Notes: generated from the letters alone by a model not told the origin. A stretch of DNA of 64,000 nucleotides from Thereva unica (GCA_949987705.1 OX465281.1:141780876-141844875); one strand, 5' to 3'. Positions 20,855-31,402 are shown, counted from the first letter of the stretch. Translations and numbers: made by a program.

Positions 20855-22115
20855 AAATAATGGACTTAACAAGATGCTACTTCTGTCGCCAGAGGTTACA
20901 GAACCTGGACAAATAAACCTTTCAGCATTTTTGTTAACATTTTATAATGCAGTTACACCTTCATGGTATACCATGTACTTGAATGATGTTAAATCGAAAA
21001 TGTGGAAGCGCTTAGAAGATGACCACTTTAATGAAGTTATCCCTGAAATAAAGTATAAGCACGAGCCAGACGAATACATATTGCACATATATCAAGGAAA
21101 AAAGACTTCAGAAAACGTTGTTTTAAAATATAAGAACTATGAATCAATTGAAGATTTTGTTGATGATGTATTTGGTCAAGTTCCTAGGAAGAATAGAAAA
21201 CATCCTGTTTTGAAGAATACAATAGACAATTATACACATCCAACGGCTAGCATAAAAACAGCTGAAAATAAAGAGAAAAAAGGTAGTGAAAAGAAGCATG
21301 ATGTATTCGAACTCCGTTTAGAGGAATTGGGTGTTACGATAAAAATAAAAAAACCACTACCCTCACACTTGAATGTTAAAGATCTCATGACATTGCTTTT
21401 AGCCAATTTACACTTTGACGATAAACAGCTTAGCGAGGAAGAAAAACATAAACGAATTATTGAAATTAAAAATACAATTTTTGAAATATTGAATAGACTG
21501 AAGAAAGATTCACTCAAAGCAAAAACACCCGAGCAACGGAAAATAACTAAAAACAGTGAAATTTTGCAGGTCCCATATGAAAAACAAAGCTCGGGCGAAT
21601 TTTTATCTACACCAGTACCTATTAATACAAACATAGATAATCTGTCAAACTTCATCACAGATGTATTTCTACAAACACCTGAAAACAAACGTAATCCTGA
21701 TGCATTGTTGACAGAAATAAAAGAGTCATTTGACACTGCGGGCTTACGCCAAGAGCATATGTCAATAATGGAAAAAATTAATTCTCTTGATACAACAATT
21801 AAAGAATTAATGTTACGATTACCAAGAAGTACACAAGAAACTACAAAAAATTGCTCTGAGAAAAATATAATTCATATATACACTGATATTATTCAACCTA
21901 GAGCTATAGGCGACAAACTAGTAAGATATCTACGAATAATACCGATTCAAGAGTGTGGTACTATATTAAGATTTGAACATGTAGAATACTGTCCCATTGA
22001 AAAAACTTTTATTGAAAGTATTTCTATCAAAATAACTGATCATCAAGGTGAGTTAGTGGACTTTAAAACAAGCTACATTCCAACCTTTGTAATGCTTCAT
22101 TTTAAAAGACAATAA
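20847..22115 (+). CDS. Penton-like minor capsid protein
   Basis: About 422 aa from the ATG at 20847. The long N-terminal half is charged and low in pattern. The C-terminal part (about residues 320-420) has the conserved block HIYTDIIQPRAIGDKLVRYL followed by a glutamate-rich strand region and a final TSYIPTFVMLHFKR, the hallmark of the single-jelly-roll minor capsid protein of Polintons, which forms the capsid vertices. It sits between the hydrophobic-tailed small protein and the glycine-rich protein, the usual late-gene cluster. No stop or frame change is seen. Assignment rests on the C-terminal block and gene order. Confidence 0.75.
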   Translation: MHRNNGLNKMLLLSPEVTEPGQINLSAFLLTFYNAVTPSWYTMYLNDVKSKMWKRLEDDHFNEVIPEIKYKHEPDEYILHIYQGKKTSENVVLKYKNYESIEDFVDDVFGQVPRKNRKHPVLKNTIDNYTHPTASIKTAENKEKKGSEKKHDVFELRLEELGVTIKIKKPLPSHLNVKDLMTLLLANLHFDDKQLSEEEKHKRIIEIKNTIFEILNRLKKDSLKAKTPEQRKITKNSEILQVPYEKQSSGEFLSTPVPINTNIDNLSNFITDVFLQTPENKRNPDALLTEIKESFDTAGLRQEHMSIMEKINSLDTTIKELMLRLPRSTQETTKNCSEKNIIHIYTDIIQPRAIGDKLVRYLRIIPIQECGTILRFEHVEYCPIEKTFIESISIKITDHQGELVDFKTSYIPTFVMLHFKRQ

Positions 22116-22173
22116 AAAACTATAAATATTCACACAACAGACTGTTCTTGCATAGTATAAATAGAATTACGAG

Positions 22174-22379
22174 ATGGATTCCTATTATACACGTTATTAT
22201 TTAATACAAAGCGGCGGCGGCCTGTCAGATATTGGAGAATTATATCGTGGTCCAGTTATTTATCAACGTGGAAGAGGTATCGGTAGCTTCTTCAGTGCAT
22301 TATTTCGACACTTAAAACCCATAGCTACATCAGGATTAAAAACATTGGCACAACAGGTTGTAAAAACAGGACAAGCTAT
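22174..22379 (+). pseudogene. Glycine-rich small virion-type protein, split by BEL-2 (5' part)
   Basis: Starts MDSYYTRYYLIQSGGGL, followed by YQRGRGIGSFFSALFRHLKP and an amphipathic helix-like stretch. The layout recalls the small internal capsid proteins of adenovirus-like and Polinton virions; this is inferred. A TATA-like stretch (agtataaatag) lies about 20 bases upstream. BEL-2 interrupts the frame after residue 68. The remaining 64 bases lie at 31128-31191. The total of 270 bases is 90 codons with the stop. Confidence 0.7.
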
Positions 22380-22896
22380 TGTCTAAGACTCTTTTGCCTT
22401 AAAGTTTCGATTATAATTTGCTTAGGGTTCTTGTACCCGTAAGCGTATGATGTTATGTGTAAAACAGTGCTTGGTACTGCTACACTAGAATGATTATTCC
22501 AAGTAGGCTCACTTGGTAATACGCGAAATAAAAGCCTTTGTTTCAGGTGAATAGATAATCTCTGAATCACTTCATTTATTTTCCAACATTTCTTAAATAC
22601 TAATTTTTATCACACAAACTAACAAAAAAGAACAACATAATCGACATATTTCTTTTCTCACGAGAAAATTCAAGTTGAAAAACAAAAGCATTAAATTTCA
22701 TCTGGCGACGAATTTTACCTTTTAATAATTAGTTTACGGTGCATTTTCTTGAAGAGATAAAAAGCTTTTTGGTGCAAGTGCAGGAAATGGTATTGAATTA
22801 CGGTGTGAAGGAATTTACTTTTGTGCTTATTCTATGTCTATGCTAATTTTTTCTATCTTCTATTATTTTTTATGTTTTTATGTAGGAGATTCAACA
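22380..22896 (-). repeat. BEL-2 3' LTR (517 bp)
   Basis: On the minus strand it runs TGTTGAATCTCC...CTTAGACA. It follows a purine tract (plus tcctcccccgcgtt at 22897 onward). It matches 30606-31122 with two differences (agaatgatt/agaatgctt; cttgaagag/cttgaggag). Confidence 0.95.
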
Positions 22897-22930
22897 TCCT
22901 CCCCCGCGTTAAATGCTATTTAACAACTAA

Positions 22931-24063
22931 TTATTCATTAAAATTAATTCGGAATTCGGATTCTTCAGCTTCTCTTCTGGCCAGACTGACTCGGGGTTGC
23001 GGTATTGGTGTCTTCCTGTTTTCTCTGTTGGGGGCTGTCCGACTGCGAAAGTATCGAAAGGTAATGCCGATCATTATAATTATAATTAACCCTATGGAGA
23101 TGTATCCTAGGGCGAATTGATGGACTTCTCGTGGTTTAATATTCATCAATTCGTCGTTTTTTAGTTGATTTAATTGTTCCTTTAGTGAGTCTAGTTCCAA
23201 CAGTTGGGGATGGTAGCTGTAGTTTTTCTTCTCGATGAGGTGTGGTTCCTTCCAGTTTGTTGCATTCGTTAGATTGCTAAACGGTAGGTATGCTAATGAT
23301 GTTGTTGAAGGTACTCTGTTATGACCTTGGATGCTAAGGTGAGGCTGCTTGATCATCCTCCAGTAGACTCAATATCCCGGATCCTTGTAAATGAAGGTGT
23401 TGAGCCTTGCCTTTACACACCATGTTCACCTTAGTTTTTTCTTTCATGACATATATCCAACGATTCGGGTCATGTAGTGGTATCCAGTAAGAGTTTTGAT
23501 TTGTTGTTGCTATCTTGCAAGTAGGTGGGTGCGGCATATTATTTAATAATTGTACATATCTCGCATGCACTGATATTGGAGTTTTGTCTGAACAGTGGTT
23601 GCGCTTGTTTGCAAAGATATCGATGATTGATTTTTAGTGCACATAATGACAAGTCCTTCAATGGTCGATATTCATCCCGATGGAGGTTTGCAATTAAAAA
23701 CTGCGATGACGGTTGAATCATAATGAAAGTGTTGTTGCCTGGTACTGGTACTGGAATCATGTTGAAAAGTTCAAAATCTTCTGTTGAGATTAATGGTAGG
23801 CTGAGTTTGAAAATGATGTGTCCCAGAGTCGGTCGCCCCTGGATGACTATAAGATTGTAATACTGCAGTATGTCATCTTGGATCGCTGGTAATCTGAGCG
23901 ATGGTGGTAGGTTATTTCTGATTTGTTTAAGCTGCCTCGATAATTGATTAGGAGTGACCAGAAGTGGGTTTAGCTTTCCGTGGTGTGTGTCTGTCAGTAC
24001 ATTCAAGATTGATGTCTGGGTTTGCTGAAAGCTTGCGCTAATGATGTACATTTGCATGGCCAT
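22931..24063 (-). pseudogene. env: BEL-2 env, C-terminal part broken by frame changes
   Basis: Continues the F-like envelope after the long ORF. Three open pieces lie in different frames: 23539-24063, 23334-23570 and 22931-23356. They overlap end to end, so single-base changes near 24050-24080, 23560 and 23345 explain them. The first piece holds the body of the F2/F1 ectodomain, the second a cysteine-bearing stretch, and the last the membrane anchor (about YISIGLIIIIMIGITF) with a short basic cytoplasmic tail. The breaks lie only in env; the 6.5-kb upstream frame is open. Confidence 0.75.
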
Positions 24064-27000
24064 CGAAGCGAAGGTTCGATAGTTGCTCTTGAAAGAGTCC
24101 TTGCTTCATTTCGTTGATTTCTGCCGTTAATTTGTCGACATGTGCCGTCCATTCTTTAAACTGAATGTTGATCGCCTCTTGATCACGTCGCATTATATTG
24201 ATGGTCGCATCCAGAATCGATGTTTGGTTTGCTATAAGCTGATGTAAATGTTTCTCATTCTGACTTATTGCGTCTATTGTTTCTGACATATTTTCGGCAT
24301 ACTCCGCATCCAGGATTCCAAATAGCGCGTTTGCAATGCTTCCTACAATATTTAGCGCCCCTCTTTTGGATCTGGTGGTGACGTGTGTTGGTAGTAATAG
24401 CTTGTTGTTTTCTTCTATTTGTTGTGTTATGTGCTGGAGATTAAATATGGTCTGCCTACATGATGTTTGTTGCACGATTTGCTGGCAAATAGATTCTAGC
24501 AAGTTGTTATACGTCATCAGAGCGTCGAACTCATTCCAAAAGGGTGTCATGTTGTAGTAAGAAATAAGTTGCCATTCACTGGTGACGATATTCGCCAGAC
24601 CCAGGTTTTCGAAATAAATGCCTGGTTGGGACTGAAACGTTCTTATATTCACTGGTGAAGCAGTAGATTGACCAAATATCATGCAAGCTGAAAGCACCGT
24701 TACCATTACTTCGCCCATTGATCGTTTTTGCTTCTTCCTCGGATTGTTGGTTTCCTCGGTCTTCGTTTGGTTGCTGTCTTCATTTCTTCCCGTCTTTGCT
24801 GTCGATGGCCCAGCTTCGATGGCGGCTTGTGGGATGTGCGTGTTTGAAGTTGTGGCTGCATCCTTGTTTGTGCCGCTTGATCCCTTGTTGTCTTCTTCTA
24901 TTGGTAGCGGAGCGAGTTTGTGTATGGGCCGACGTATTACTCCCCTGCTAGTGCGCACGTCTGCAACCCTTACCAGACCGTCCTTTCCCTTGATGACTTC
25001 TTCTATGCGTCCTAATGACCATTTTAATGGTGGAAGATGATCGTCTTTTACAATAACCATGGTTCCTTCTTGGGCATTTTGGCATTTTTGTTTCCATTTG
25101 TATCTGCTTTGAAGTTGGTTGAGATATTCCATCGACCATCTCCTCCAAAATTCGCATTTGATATGCGTTACAAGCTTCCAACGTGTAAGAAGGTTGTGAT
25201 TTTGTGGTGTGGAATGTGGATCAATAGGATTAATTAGTGGCTCTCCAATCAGGAAATGACCTGGTGTTAACGCCGTCAAGTCATTTGGATTAGCTGACAT
25301 AGGTGTTATTGGTCGCGAGTTGAGTATCGCCTCGACTTCAACCACTACTGTCTCTAACTCTTCGTACGTTAGATTAGCCGAAGATAATGTGTGCTGTAGA
25401 AGATGCTTGGCCGATTTAACTGCAGCCTCCCACAACCCTCCGAAATGAGGAGCTCGGGGTGGTAAGAACTTGAAGTCGATGCCGATCTTAGAGCCTTCAG
25501 ATGTTATTTTTGACTGATCATTTTCGATCATAAGGCGTAATTCCTCCAACTGTCCCTTGGCGCCCACAAAATTGGTTGCATTATCGCAGAATATTGTTTT
25601 ACAAAGTCCGCGTCGTCCTATGAACCTTCTGAGTGCCCCTATGAAGCCTTGCGTGGTTAAATCTGTTACTACTTCGAGATGCACTGCTTTGGTTGCGAAG
25701 CAGCAGAACACCGCGATGTAACTTTTTTGAGGTCTCTTCCCTCTGATTTTGAAATGTGTCCATATAGGGCCACAAAAATCTACCCCTGAATTTATGAAGG
25801 GGCGTGCAGGTTGCACGCGTTGAGATGGCAGGTTTCCCATCAATTGCGTGTAAAGCTTGGGTTTTGCTCGGGTGCATTGTATACAATGATCGACCACGGA
25901 ACGTGCGAGTGTTTTGCCCTTAATGGGCCAATACTGCTGTCTTGCTGACGCTAAGAGGGTTTGCGGTCCGATGTGATGGTTTCGAGTATGGATGTCATTG
26001 ATTATGAGCTTCGTTACTGGATGGTCGTACGGCAACAATAGCTGATGTTTTGCTTCGTAGTCTAGGTTTGACGCTTGGAGCCTCCCTCCAACTCTGAGTA
26101 GTCCTTCTTCATCTATCCAGGGGGTTAACACACTCAGAGAGCTATTTTTGGCGACCTCTCCATACCTATTTATATGGCGAATGTCTTCTCCGAATTTTTC
26201 TCTTTGCATCTGGCCGATGATCACCTTCCTCGCTTCAGCTAGTTCCTGTGTGTTGCAATGGTAAGAGTCGATTTCAGCTGGACATTTCTTGCATCTTTTT
26301 GTGAACCGTATTATATATGCCATGATCCTCTGCAATCGTTGGAACGAGTTGTGATGGTCTATCTGATTGATAATAGACTCACAGGTAGTAAGACTGGCAA
26401 CGGTTTTCTTTCGGTTTTCTGCTGAGTATGAGGTGTCACTATTAAGATGTGGAGCTGGCCATTGCGATTCCTCTCCATGCAAGAAGATTGGGCCATAGAA
26501 CCATAAGGCCGAGGTCCCTAATTTTGTAGGTGATACGCCGCGAGACAGGAGATCCGCTGGATTGTGTAGTGAGCTGACATGTCTCCACTGAGATGGTATG
26601 GTTAGCTCTTGAACACGGGCTACCCTGTTCGCCACGAACGTATGAAATGTTGATGTTGACGAGTTAATCCATGCGAGCACGATAGTTGAATCACTCCAGA
26701 GATGAATTTGCTCTTCTTGAAGTTGAAGATCTTGCTTGATGCGATGAGCTAACTCCGCCGCTACCTTTGCGGCGCATAATTCTAGTCGCGGAAGTGTCGT
26801 TTGTTTTCTAGGTGCGACTTTCGACTTTGCGCAGAGTAAATGAGCAGTGATGACGCCATTTCTGTCAATTGCTCTAACATATGCTGCGGCACCATATGCC
26901 TTTTCTGAGGCGTCGGAGAAGATGTGATATTGAACACTTTTTGCTGCTTTATGTGCTAAAACATGGCGAGGGAATTTTATCTCGTTTAACGTGGTCAATT

Positions 27001-30000
27001 GGTTTCTATAGGTTTCCCAAAATGTGTGCATCTCTTGGGGCAGGGCTGCGTCCCAATCTAGCTTCTGTGCCCATAGTGTTTGCAAAAATATCTTCGCCGT
27101 GACGATGACTGGCGTGATGATTCCCAAAGGGTCAAACAGATGGGCTATGTCTGATAGAATCATTCGCTTGGTGATCCGTCTGCTGTCGTGCATTGAAGTT
27201 CTGATGTGGAATTGATCTGAAGTAGGATTCCAAGATAGTCCTATTGTTTTGATGTGTCCTGCCTCGTCATCTCCAAATCTGATTTCAACTTCTCTGTCAT
27301 CGCTAGCTATTCCTTCTAGCAAACTGGGATGGTTTGCACACCATTTCCTAAGATGAAATCCTGCAGAGTTCAATAGTGCATTGAGCTGCTTCTGTGATGC
27401 CATAGCTTCAGCGAGAGTATTGGCACCAGTGAGTACGTCGTCCACGTAGAAATCTTGACTTAGTACCTTTGATCCGAGTGGATATTTCTCCTTGTGTTCT
27501 TGCGCCAGTTTTTTCAAGCATCGTATCGCTAGATACGGTGCCGATGATGTACCATAAGTTATTGTGCATAGCTGGTAACATCGTACCTTGTTCTCCGGTT
27601 TTTCTCTCCACCATATCAGTTGATATTTTCTGTCTGCTTTATCTACCCAGATTTGCCTATACATTTTCTCTATGTCGGCAGTATAGACGTACCTAGGCAT
27701 TCTGAATCGTAACAATGTCGAAAAAACCTCTTCTTGTATTGTTGGTCCCTTCGATAGCACATCATTCAGGGATTTGTTTGTTGACGTCTGGGCCGACGCG
27801 TCAAACACCACTCTCAACTTAGTGGTGCTGCTTTCTGGTTTAATCACGCAGTGGTGTGGGAGAAAGCAATGAGGTACCTGGATTTCGTTGTAATCCACTT
27901 CCTCCATATGACCCAACTCTAAATATTCATTCATGAATTGTCTGTATCGTTCGCAAAGTTCTGCGTCCTTTGCGAGCCTTCTTTCTAATGCAGTCAATCT
28001 CTGGAATGCTATTCCACTCGATTCTCCTAGTTCTATGGGACTGGTCTTGAATGGAAGGTTGACGATGAATCGTCCATCAGTATGCCGTTTCGTTGTTTGG
28101 ATGAAATGGGTCTCACATCTTTGTTCTTCTGCTGTAAGGTTACTAGTTTGTTCCTCCTTTTCCTCTAGGTGCCAAAAACGTTCCACTTGTGCGTTGAGGG
28201 CTTCATCATCGCTGCATACAGCGCACACTGCTGACTCCTGATGTGTTTGATTGATTGGACCTGCAACGATCCAGCCAAACACAGTATTCTGCAATATTGG
28301 TAAGCCTTTTCCTAATTCTATTTGTCCTACTGAGAGTAGTGAAAAGAAGATCCCTGCTCCAATGAGTAAGTCGATGCTTCCGGGCTTATTGAAGTCGGCA
28401 TCAGCTAGGGGTATGTTCTGTGGTATAGGCCATGATTCGATGTTAAACTGACGCGATGGCTGCTGGGAAACTATCTTCGGTAGAATACGAGCCTCAATTG
28501 ACATGGTAAAGCCGCTTGTTATGGATTGTACGCGAAGATTGACTCTCTTAGAGGATGGTTGCACCTGCTCCCCGATACATTCGATTGCCATGCTTTCAGT
28601 CCGTTCAGGCAAACCAAGTTGTTTAGCTAGCCTTTCACTCAATACATTGAGCTGTGAACCACAGTCTAGCAGGGCGCGACATTTTATGAGTTCGCCGTGC
28701 TTATTGAATACCTTTACAATAGCTGTGCCGAGCATGACATATCGTTCACGATCCTGAACCTTTCGGGCTGCTAAAATGATGCTCTTCTCTGGGTGTGCGG
28801 CTTGCACTGGTTCCGCTGGGTTTATTTGTGTATGTTGAGCTGCTCTAGTTGTAGTTGTTGGTTTGCCTTCCCTGTGCAATAATGTATTGTGTTTCTTATT
28901 GCATCTGATGCATGATCTAGAGGGGCAGTTGTTAAGATTGTGTCCTCTTCCAAGACAATTCAAGCAGAGGTTGGCGTTTTTGGCATGCTCATACCGCTTT
29001 GCTGTTGACATCTGAAGAAACTTCGGGCATGCGTATAGGCGATGAGTACCCTTACAAAAGCTACAGTTGCCCCCCGTAGCAACCATGCTTGTTACTGTTC
29101 GTCTATGGTTATCCTCTGTGCTTCGTGCTTTACTCCCGAGCGCCTCTAATGACTGGAAGCGGTTTTCGAGAAATGCAAGAAACTCCCTTAATGTTGGTAT
29201 GCATCTTGGATGTTCTAAAGATTGCTCGTACAGTGTATATGTTGTTTTGTCAATCCTTTTCAGAAGCAGGTGGATTATGAGTGGGTCCCAGTTGGCTGTG
29301 TCCACTCCTAAGTTTTGAAGGCCATGAAGGCACTCCTGCGTTGTATCGTGCAAGTTCCTGATGGCGGTGGGACTTTCGGCAGTGAACGTTGGTTGTGCTA
29401 GCAGCTTATTTAGGAAGGCTGTTACCAACAACCTTTTGTTTTCATAGCGCTCTTGGATTATCTTCCAAGCAGCTGTGTAATTTGCGTCGGAGACTGTGAG
29501 ATGTCGGATTAATTTTTCAGCTTCACCTGATAAACTTGTCTTTAAATACCACATCTTTTGGCAGTTGGCGATTCTTTGATTGTGGATTAACTCCGTGAAT
29601 AAATCACAGAATTGGCGCCACTGAAGGTAGTCTCCTGTAAACTTGGGCAGGGCGATCTTGGGCAATTTCAATAACGATGCGTTATCATACGTTGAAGTAG
29701 TAGATGTGGTAGCATGTGAAAGGTGCTGCGGTGAGAGCTGTTGCCGCAATCGATGAAGTTCGATAATCGTATTTTCCGCTTCTTCTTCCAGAACAAAGAA
29801 TCGCTCGACGTCATAGCCTGCTGCCAAGGGGTCATCTAATTGGCTCCATATCTCTTGATGCAATGTTTTAGCTTCATTTAGATACTTCTGGATTCTTTCT
29901 GCCTTAATCTGGTAAAACTGGTCTATCTGCAGTTGATCACCTGATATTGTGTTCGAAATGGTGCGTTCGAGCACTTTCAAAATTGTTGATTGCTTGTTAA

Positions 30001-30538
30001 TCAAGCAGCCTTGATTACGTACCCTTGCGGTAGTTAACTTCTCAATGTGTTTTGTTTGTCCCATAAACTTCTTAGAGACTTCTTCTTGATTCATACTTGC
30101 AGATGGTTGAAGTGCATCTTTTGCTGTTGTTTCCTTGCTGCCATTGGGGCGTTGCTCAAGAACTGATGTCGTTCTATTAACGAATGTAGCTGGATCCTCT
30201 GCTAAGTCGGATGTTGATGGACTTCTGCTTGCCGGTAGCGTCTTGCTGCTGGCCAATCGGTTTGTTATGTCTTCTAGGGCATTCTCATACCCCTCTCGAA
30301 CTTGTTCGTAATATTGTTTGGTGAAGTACTGGTGGTTCACCTGGTCTCCAAATTGTACTCGAATCGTGTTGTCGTTCTCCTCAAAACGTTGCCATTGTGC
30401 TTCTAATTCTGCTCTCTTCCTTCGAAGATAGTCCGGAGTTTTTCGCAATGCTCCATCCTTCTTGTAGTTGCTGATCAGCTGTTTTAAATCTGCAGCCAGG
30501 TTCCGCTGCTCCTCGGTCAGATCCTCCATGGTAGCCAT
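24038..30538 (-). CDS. gag-pol-env: BEL-2 gag-pol-env polyprotein ORF, 2166 codons
   Basis: Order of parts, by approximate residue: coiled-coil-rich gag with a DUF1759-type region (about 285-440; LPKFTGDYLQW), zinc knuckles (CSFCKGTHRLYAC; CLNCLGRGHNLNNC), aspartic protease (LLDCGSQLNVLS, about 622), RT with ADIEKMYRQIW (about 950) and YVDDVLTGA (about 1035), FDPLGI, RNase H-type WSDSTIVLAW, integrase head (HCIQC), core D (GVDFCGPI), D (FCDNATNFVGA) and E (GGLWEAAVKS), and the VKDDHLPP tail. It then runs without a stop into env: a hydrophobic leader (about 1939: MGEVMVTVLSACMIFG), and a furin-type RSKR (about 2056) before a hydrophobic fusion-peptide-like segment (GALNIVGSIANALFGIL), as in baculovirus F and errantivirus envelopes. 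ATG at 30538; another lies three codons later. Confidence 0.9.
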   Translation of the reverse strand: MATMEDLTEEQRNLAADLKQLISNYKKDGALRKTPDYLRRKRAELEAQWQRFEENDNTIRVQFGDQVNHQYFTKQYYEQVREGYENALEDITNRLASSKTLPASRSPSTSDLAEDPATFVNRTTSVLEQRPNGSKETTAKDALQPSASMNQEEVSKKFMGQTKHIEKLTTARVRNQGCLINKQSTILKVLERTISNTISGDQLQIDQFYQIKAERIQKYLNEAKTLHQEIWSQLDDPLAAGYDVERFFVLEEEAENTIIELHRLRQQLSPQHLSHATTSTTSTYDNASLLKLPKIALPKFTGDYLQWRQFCDLFTELIHNQRIANCQKMWYLKTSLSGEAEKLIRHLTVSDANYTAAWKIIQERYENKRLLVTAFLNKLLAQPTFTAESPTAIRNLHDTTQECLHGLQNLGVDTANWDPLIIHLLLKRIDKTTYTLYEQSLEHPRCIPTLREFLAFLENRFQSLEALGSKARSTEDNHRRTVTSMVATGGNCSFCKGTHRLYACPKFLQMSTAKRYEHAKNANLCLNCLGRGHNLNNCPSRSCIRCNKKHNTLLHREGKPTTTTRAAQHTQINPAEPVQAAHPEKSIILAARKVQDRERYVMLGTAIVKVFNKHGELIKCRALLDCGSQLNVLSERLAKQLGLPERTESMAIECIGEQVQPSSKRVNLRVQSITSGFTMSIEARILPKIVSQQPSRQFNIESWPIPQNIPLADADFNKPGSIDLLIGAGIFFSLLSVGQIELGKGLPILQNTVFGWIVAGPINQTHQESAVCAVCSDDEALNAQVERFWHLEEKEEQTSNLTAEEQRCETHFIQTTKRHTDGRFIVNLPFKTSPIELGESSGIAFQRLTALERRLAKDAELCERYRQFMNEYLELGHMEEVDYNEIQVPHCFLPHHCVIKPESSTTKLRVVFDASAQTSTNKSLNDVLSKGPTIQEEVFSTLLRFRMPRYVYTADIEKMYRQIWVDKADRKYQLIWWREKPENKVRCYQLCTITYGTSSAPYLAIRCLKKLAQEHKEKYPLGSKVLSQDFYVDDVLTGANTLAEAMASQKQLNALLNSAGFHLRKWCANHPSLLEGIASDDREVEIRFGDDEAGHIKTIGLSWNPTSDQFHIRTSMHDSRRITKRMILSDIAHLFDPLGIITPVIVTAKIFLQTLWAQKLDWDAALPQEMHTFWETYRNQLTTLNEIKFPRHVLAHKAAKSVQYHIFSDASEKAYGAAAYVRAIDRNGVITAHLLCAKSKVAPRKQTTLPRLELCAAKVAAELAHRIKQDLQLQEEQIHLWSDSTIVLAWINSSTSTFHTFVANRVARVQELTIPSQWRHVSSLHNPADLLSRGVSPTKLGTSALWFYGPIFLHGEESQWPAPHLNSDTSYSAENRKKTVASLTTCESIINQIDHHNSFQRLQRIMAYIIRFTKRCKKCPAEIDSYHCNTQELAEARKVIIGQMQREKFGEDIRHINRYGEVAKNSSLSVLTPWIDEEGLLRVGGRLQASNLDYEAKHQLLLPYDHPVTKLIINDIHTRNHHIGPQTLLASARQQYWPIKGKTLARSVVDHCIQCTRAKPKLYTQLMGNLPSQRVQPARPFINSGVDFCGPIWTHFKIRGKRPQKSYIAVFCCFATKAVHLEVVTDLTTQGFIGALRRFIGRRGLCKTIFCDNATNFVGAKGQLEELRLMIENDQSKITSEGSKIGIDFKFLPPRAPHFGGLWEAAVKSAKHLLQHTLSSANLTYEELETVVVEVEAILNSRPITPMSANPNDLTALTPGHFLIGEPLINPIDPHSTPQNHNLLTRWKLVTHIKCEFWRRWSMEYLNQLQSRYKWKQKCQNAQEGTMVIVKDDHLPPLKWSLGRIEEVIKGKDGLVRVADVRTSRGVIRRPIHKLAPLPIEEDNKGSSGTNKDAATTSNTHIPQAAIEAGPSTAKTGRNEDSNQTKTEETNNPRKKQKRSMGEVMVTVLSACMIFGQSTASPVNIRTFQSQPGIYFENLGLANIVTSEWQLISYYNMTPFWNEFDALMTYNNLLESICQQIVQQTSCRQTIFNLQHITQQIEENNKLLLPTHVTTRSKRGALNIVGSIANALFGILDAEYAENMSETIDAISQNEKHLHQLIANQTSILDATINIMRRDQEAINIQFKEWTAHVDKLTAEINEMKQGLFQEQLSNLRFDGHANVHH

Positions 30539-30582
30539 CTTGATGTTAGTTGATTCTGTTCTTGCGTGTAATCTTTCTTCCG

Positions 30583-30600
30583 ATCACGTCGGGGTCACCA
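30583..30600 (-). other. BEL-2 primer binding site, tRNA-Trp type
   Basis: On plus it reads atcacgtcggggtcacca, on minus TGGTGACCCCGACGTGAT. It matches the 3' end of animal tRNA-Trp with CCA as I know it. It sits five bases from the 5' LTR. Confidence 0.75.
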
Positions 30601-30605
30601 TAAAA

Positions 30606-31122
30606 TGTCTAAGACTCTTTTGCCTTAAAGTTTCGATTATAATTTGCTTAGGGTTCTTGTACCCGTAAGCGTATGATGTTATGTGTAAAACAGTGCTTGG
30701 TACTGCTACACTAGAATGCTTATTCCAAGTAGGCTCACTTGGTAATACGCGAAATAAAAGCCTTTGTTTCAGGTGAATAGATAATCTCTGAATCACTTCA
30801 TTTATTTTCCAACATTTCTTAAATACTAATTTTTATCACACAAACTAACAAAAAAGAACAACATAATCGACATATTTCTTTTCTCACGAGAAAATTCAAG
30901 TTGAAAAACAAAAGCATTAAATTTCATCTGGCGACGAATTTTACCTTTTAATAATTAGTTTACGGTGCATTTTCTTGAGGAGATAAAAAGCTTTTTGGTG
31001 CAAGTGCAGGAAATGGTATTGAATTACGGTGTGAAGGAATTTACTTTTGTGCTTATTCTATGTCTATGCTAATTTTTTCTATCTTCTATTATTTTTTATG
31101 TTTTTATGTAGGAGATTCAACA
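30606..31122 (-). repeat. BEL-2 5' LTR (517 bp)
   Basis: Partner of 22380-22896 with two differences. The outer flank gctat repeats the bases before 22380. Confidence 0.95.
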
Positions 31123-31127
31123 GCTAT

Positions 31128-31191
31128 AATACAGGATAAAAATATCAACAGCAAATCAGTTAAAGATATTTTAAAAGGACGGAATGTTTGA
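31128..31191 (+). pseudogene. Glycine-rich small virion-type protein, 3' part after BEL-2
   Basis: Continues the frame broken at 22379 and reads IQDKNINSKSVKDILKGRNV before TGA at 31189-31191. The next gene starts inside it (ATG at 31184), a tight overlap that supports both as real genes. Confidence 0.65.
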
Positions 31192-31306
31192 CGGAATGAA
31201 GGGTGCAGGTATAAAAAGACCCAATCCGTTTACAACTCTACATTTAAAACCAGCTGTTAAACGCAAAAGACGTGGAAAAACACCTAAAACGGTCGAGAAA
31301 TTGTAA
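31184..31306 (+). CDS. Small basic Polinton peptide, 40 aa, possibly shortened
   Basis: ATG at 31184 (MFDGMKGAGIKRPNPFTTL) and TAA at 31304. Its second half is very basic (KRKRRGKTPK), as in DNA-condensing core peptides such as adenovirus mu; this is an analogy only. Another frame directly after the stop reads on to 31397 with further basic residues (KTKRKIRKRILDIFDK). A frame change near 31290-31305 may therefore have shortened a protein of about 70 aa. Confidence 0.5.
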   Translation: MFDGMKGAGIKRPNPFTTLHLKPAVKRKRRGKTPKTVEKL

Positions 31307-31402
31307 AACTGAAAATCAAAGAAAAGGAATAAAAGCAAGAGTTTTGAAAACAAAACGAAAGATACGTAAACGTATACTGGACATATTTGATAAATAATCA
31401 TA

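Larger units (their letters stand above)
22380..31122 (-). mobile_element. BEL-2: BEL/Pao retrotransposon with baculovirus F-like env
   Basis: Lies on the minus strand with 517-bp LTRs at 22380-22896 (3') and 30606-31122 (5'), differing at two positions by eye. The 5-bp target duplication is gctat (22375-22379 and 31123-31127). The internal part carries a tRNA-Trp-type PBS, one very long gag-pol-env frame, the remainder of env, and a polypurine tract. It is inserted in a Polinton capsid-type gene and is recent by LTR identity. Confidence 0.95.

Noticed and set aside
21230..21736. 168-aa ORF opposite the penton-like gene
   Set aside because: Shadow of the coding strand; serine/phenylalanine-rich with no domain.
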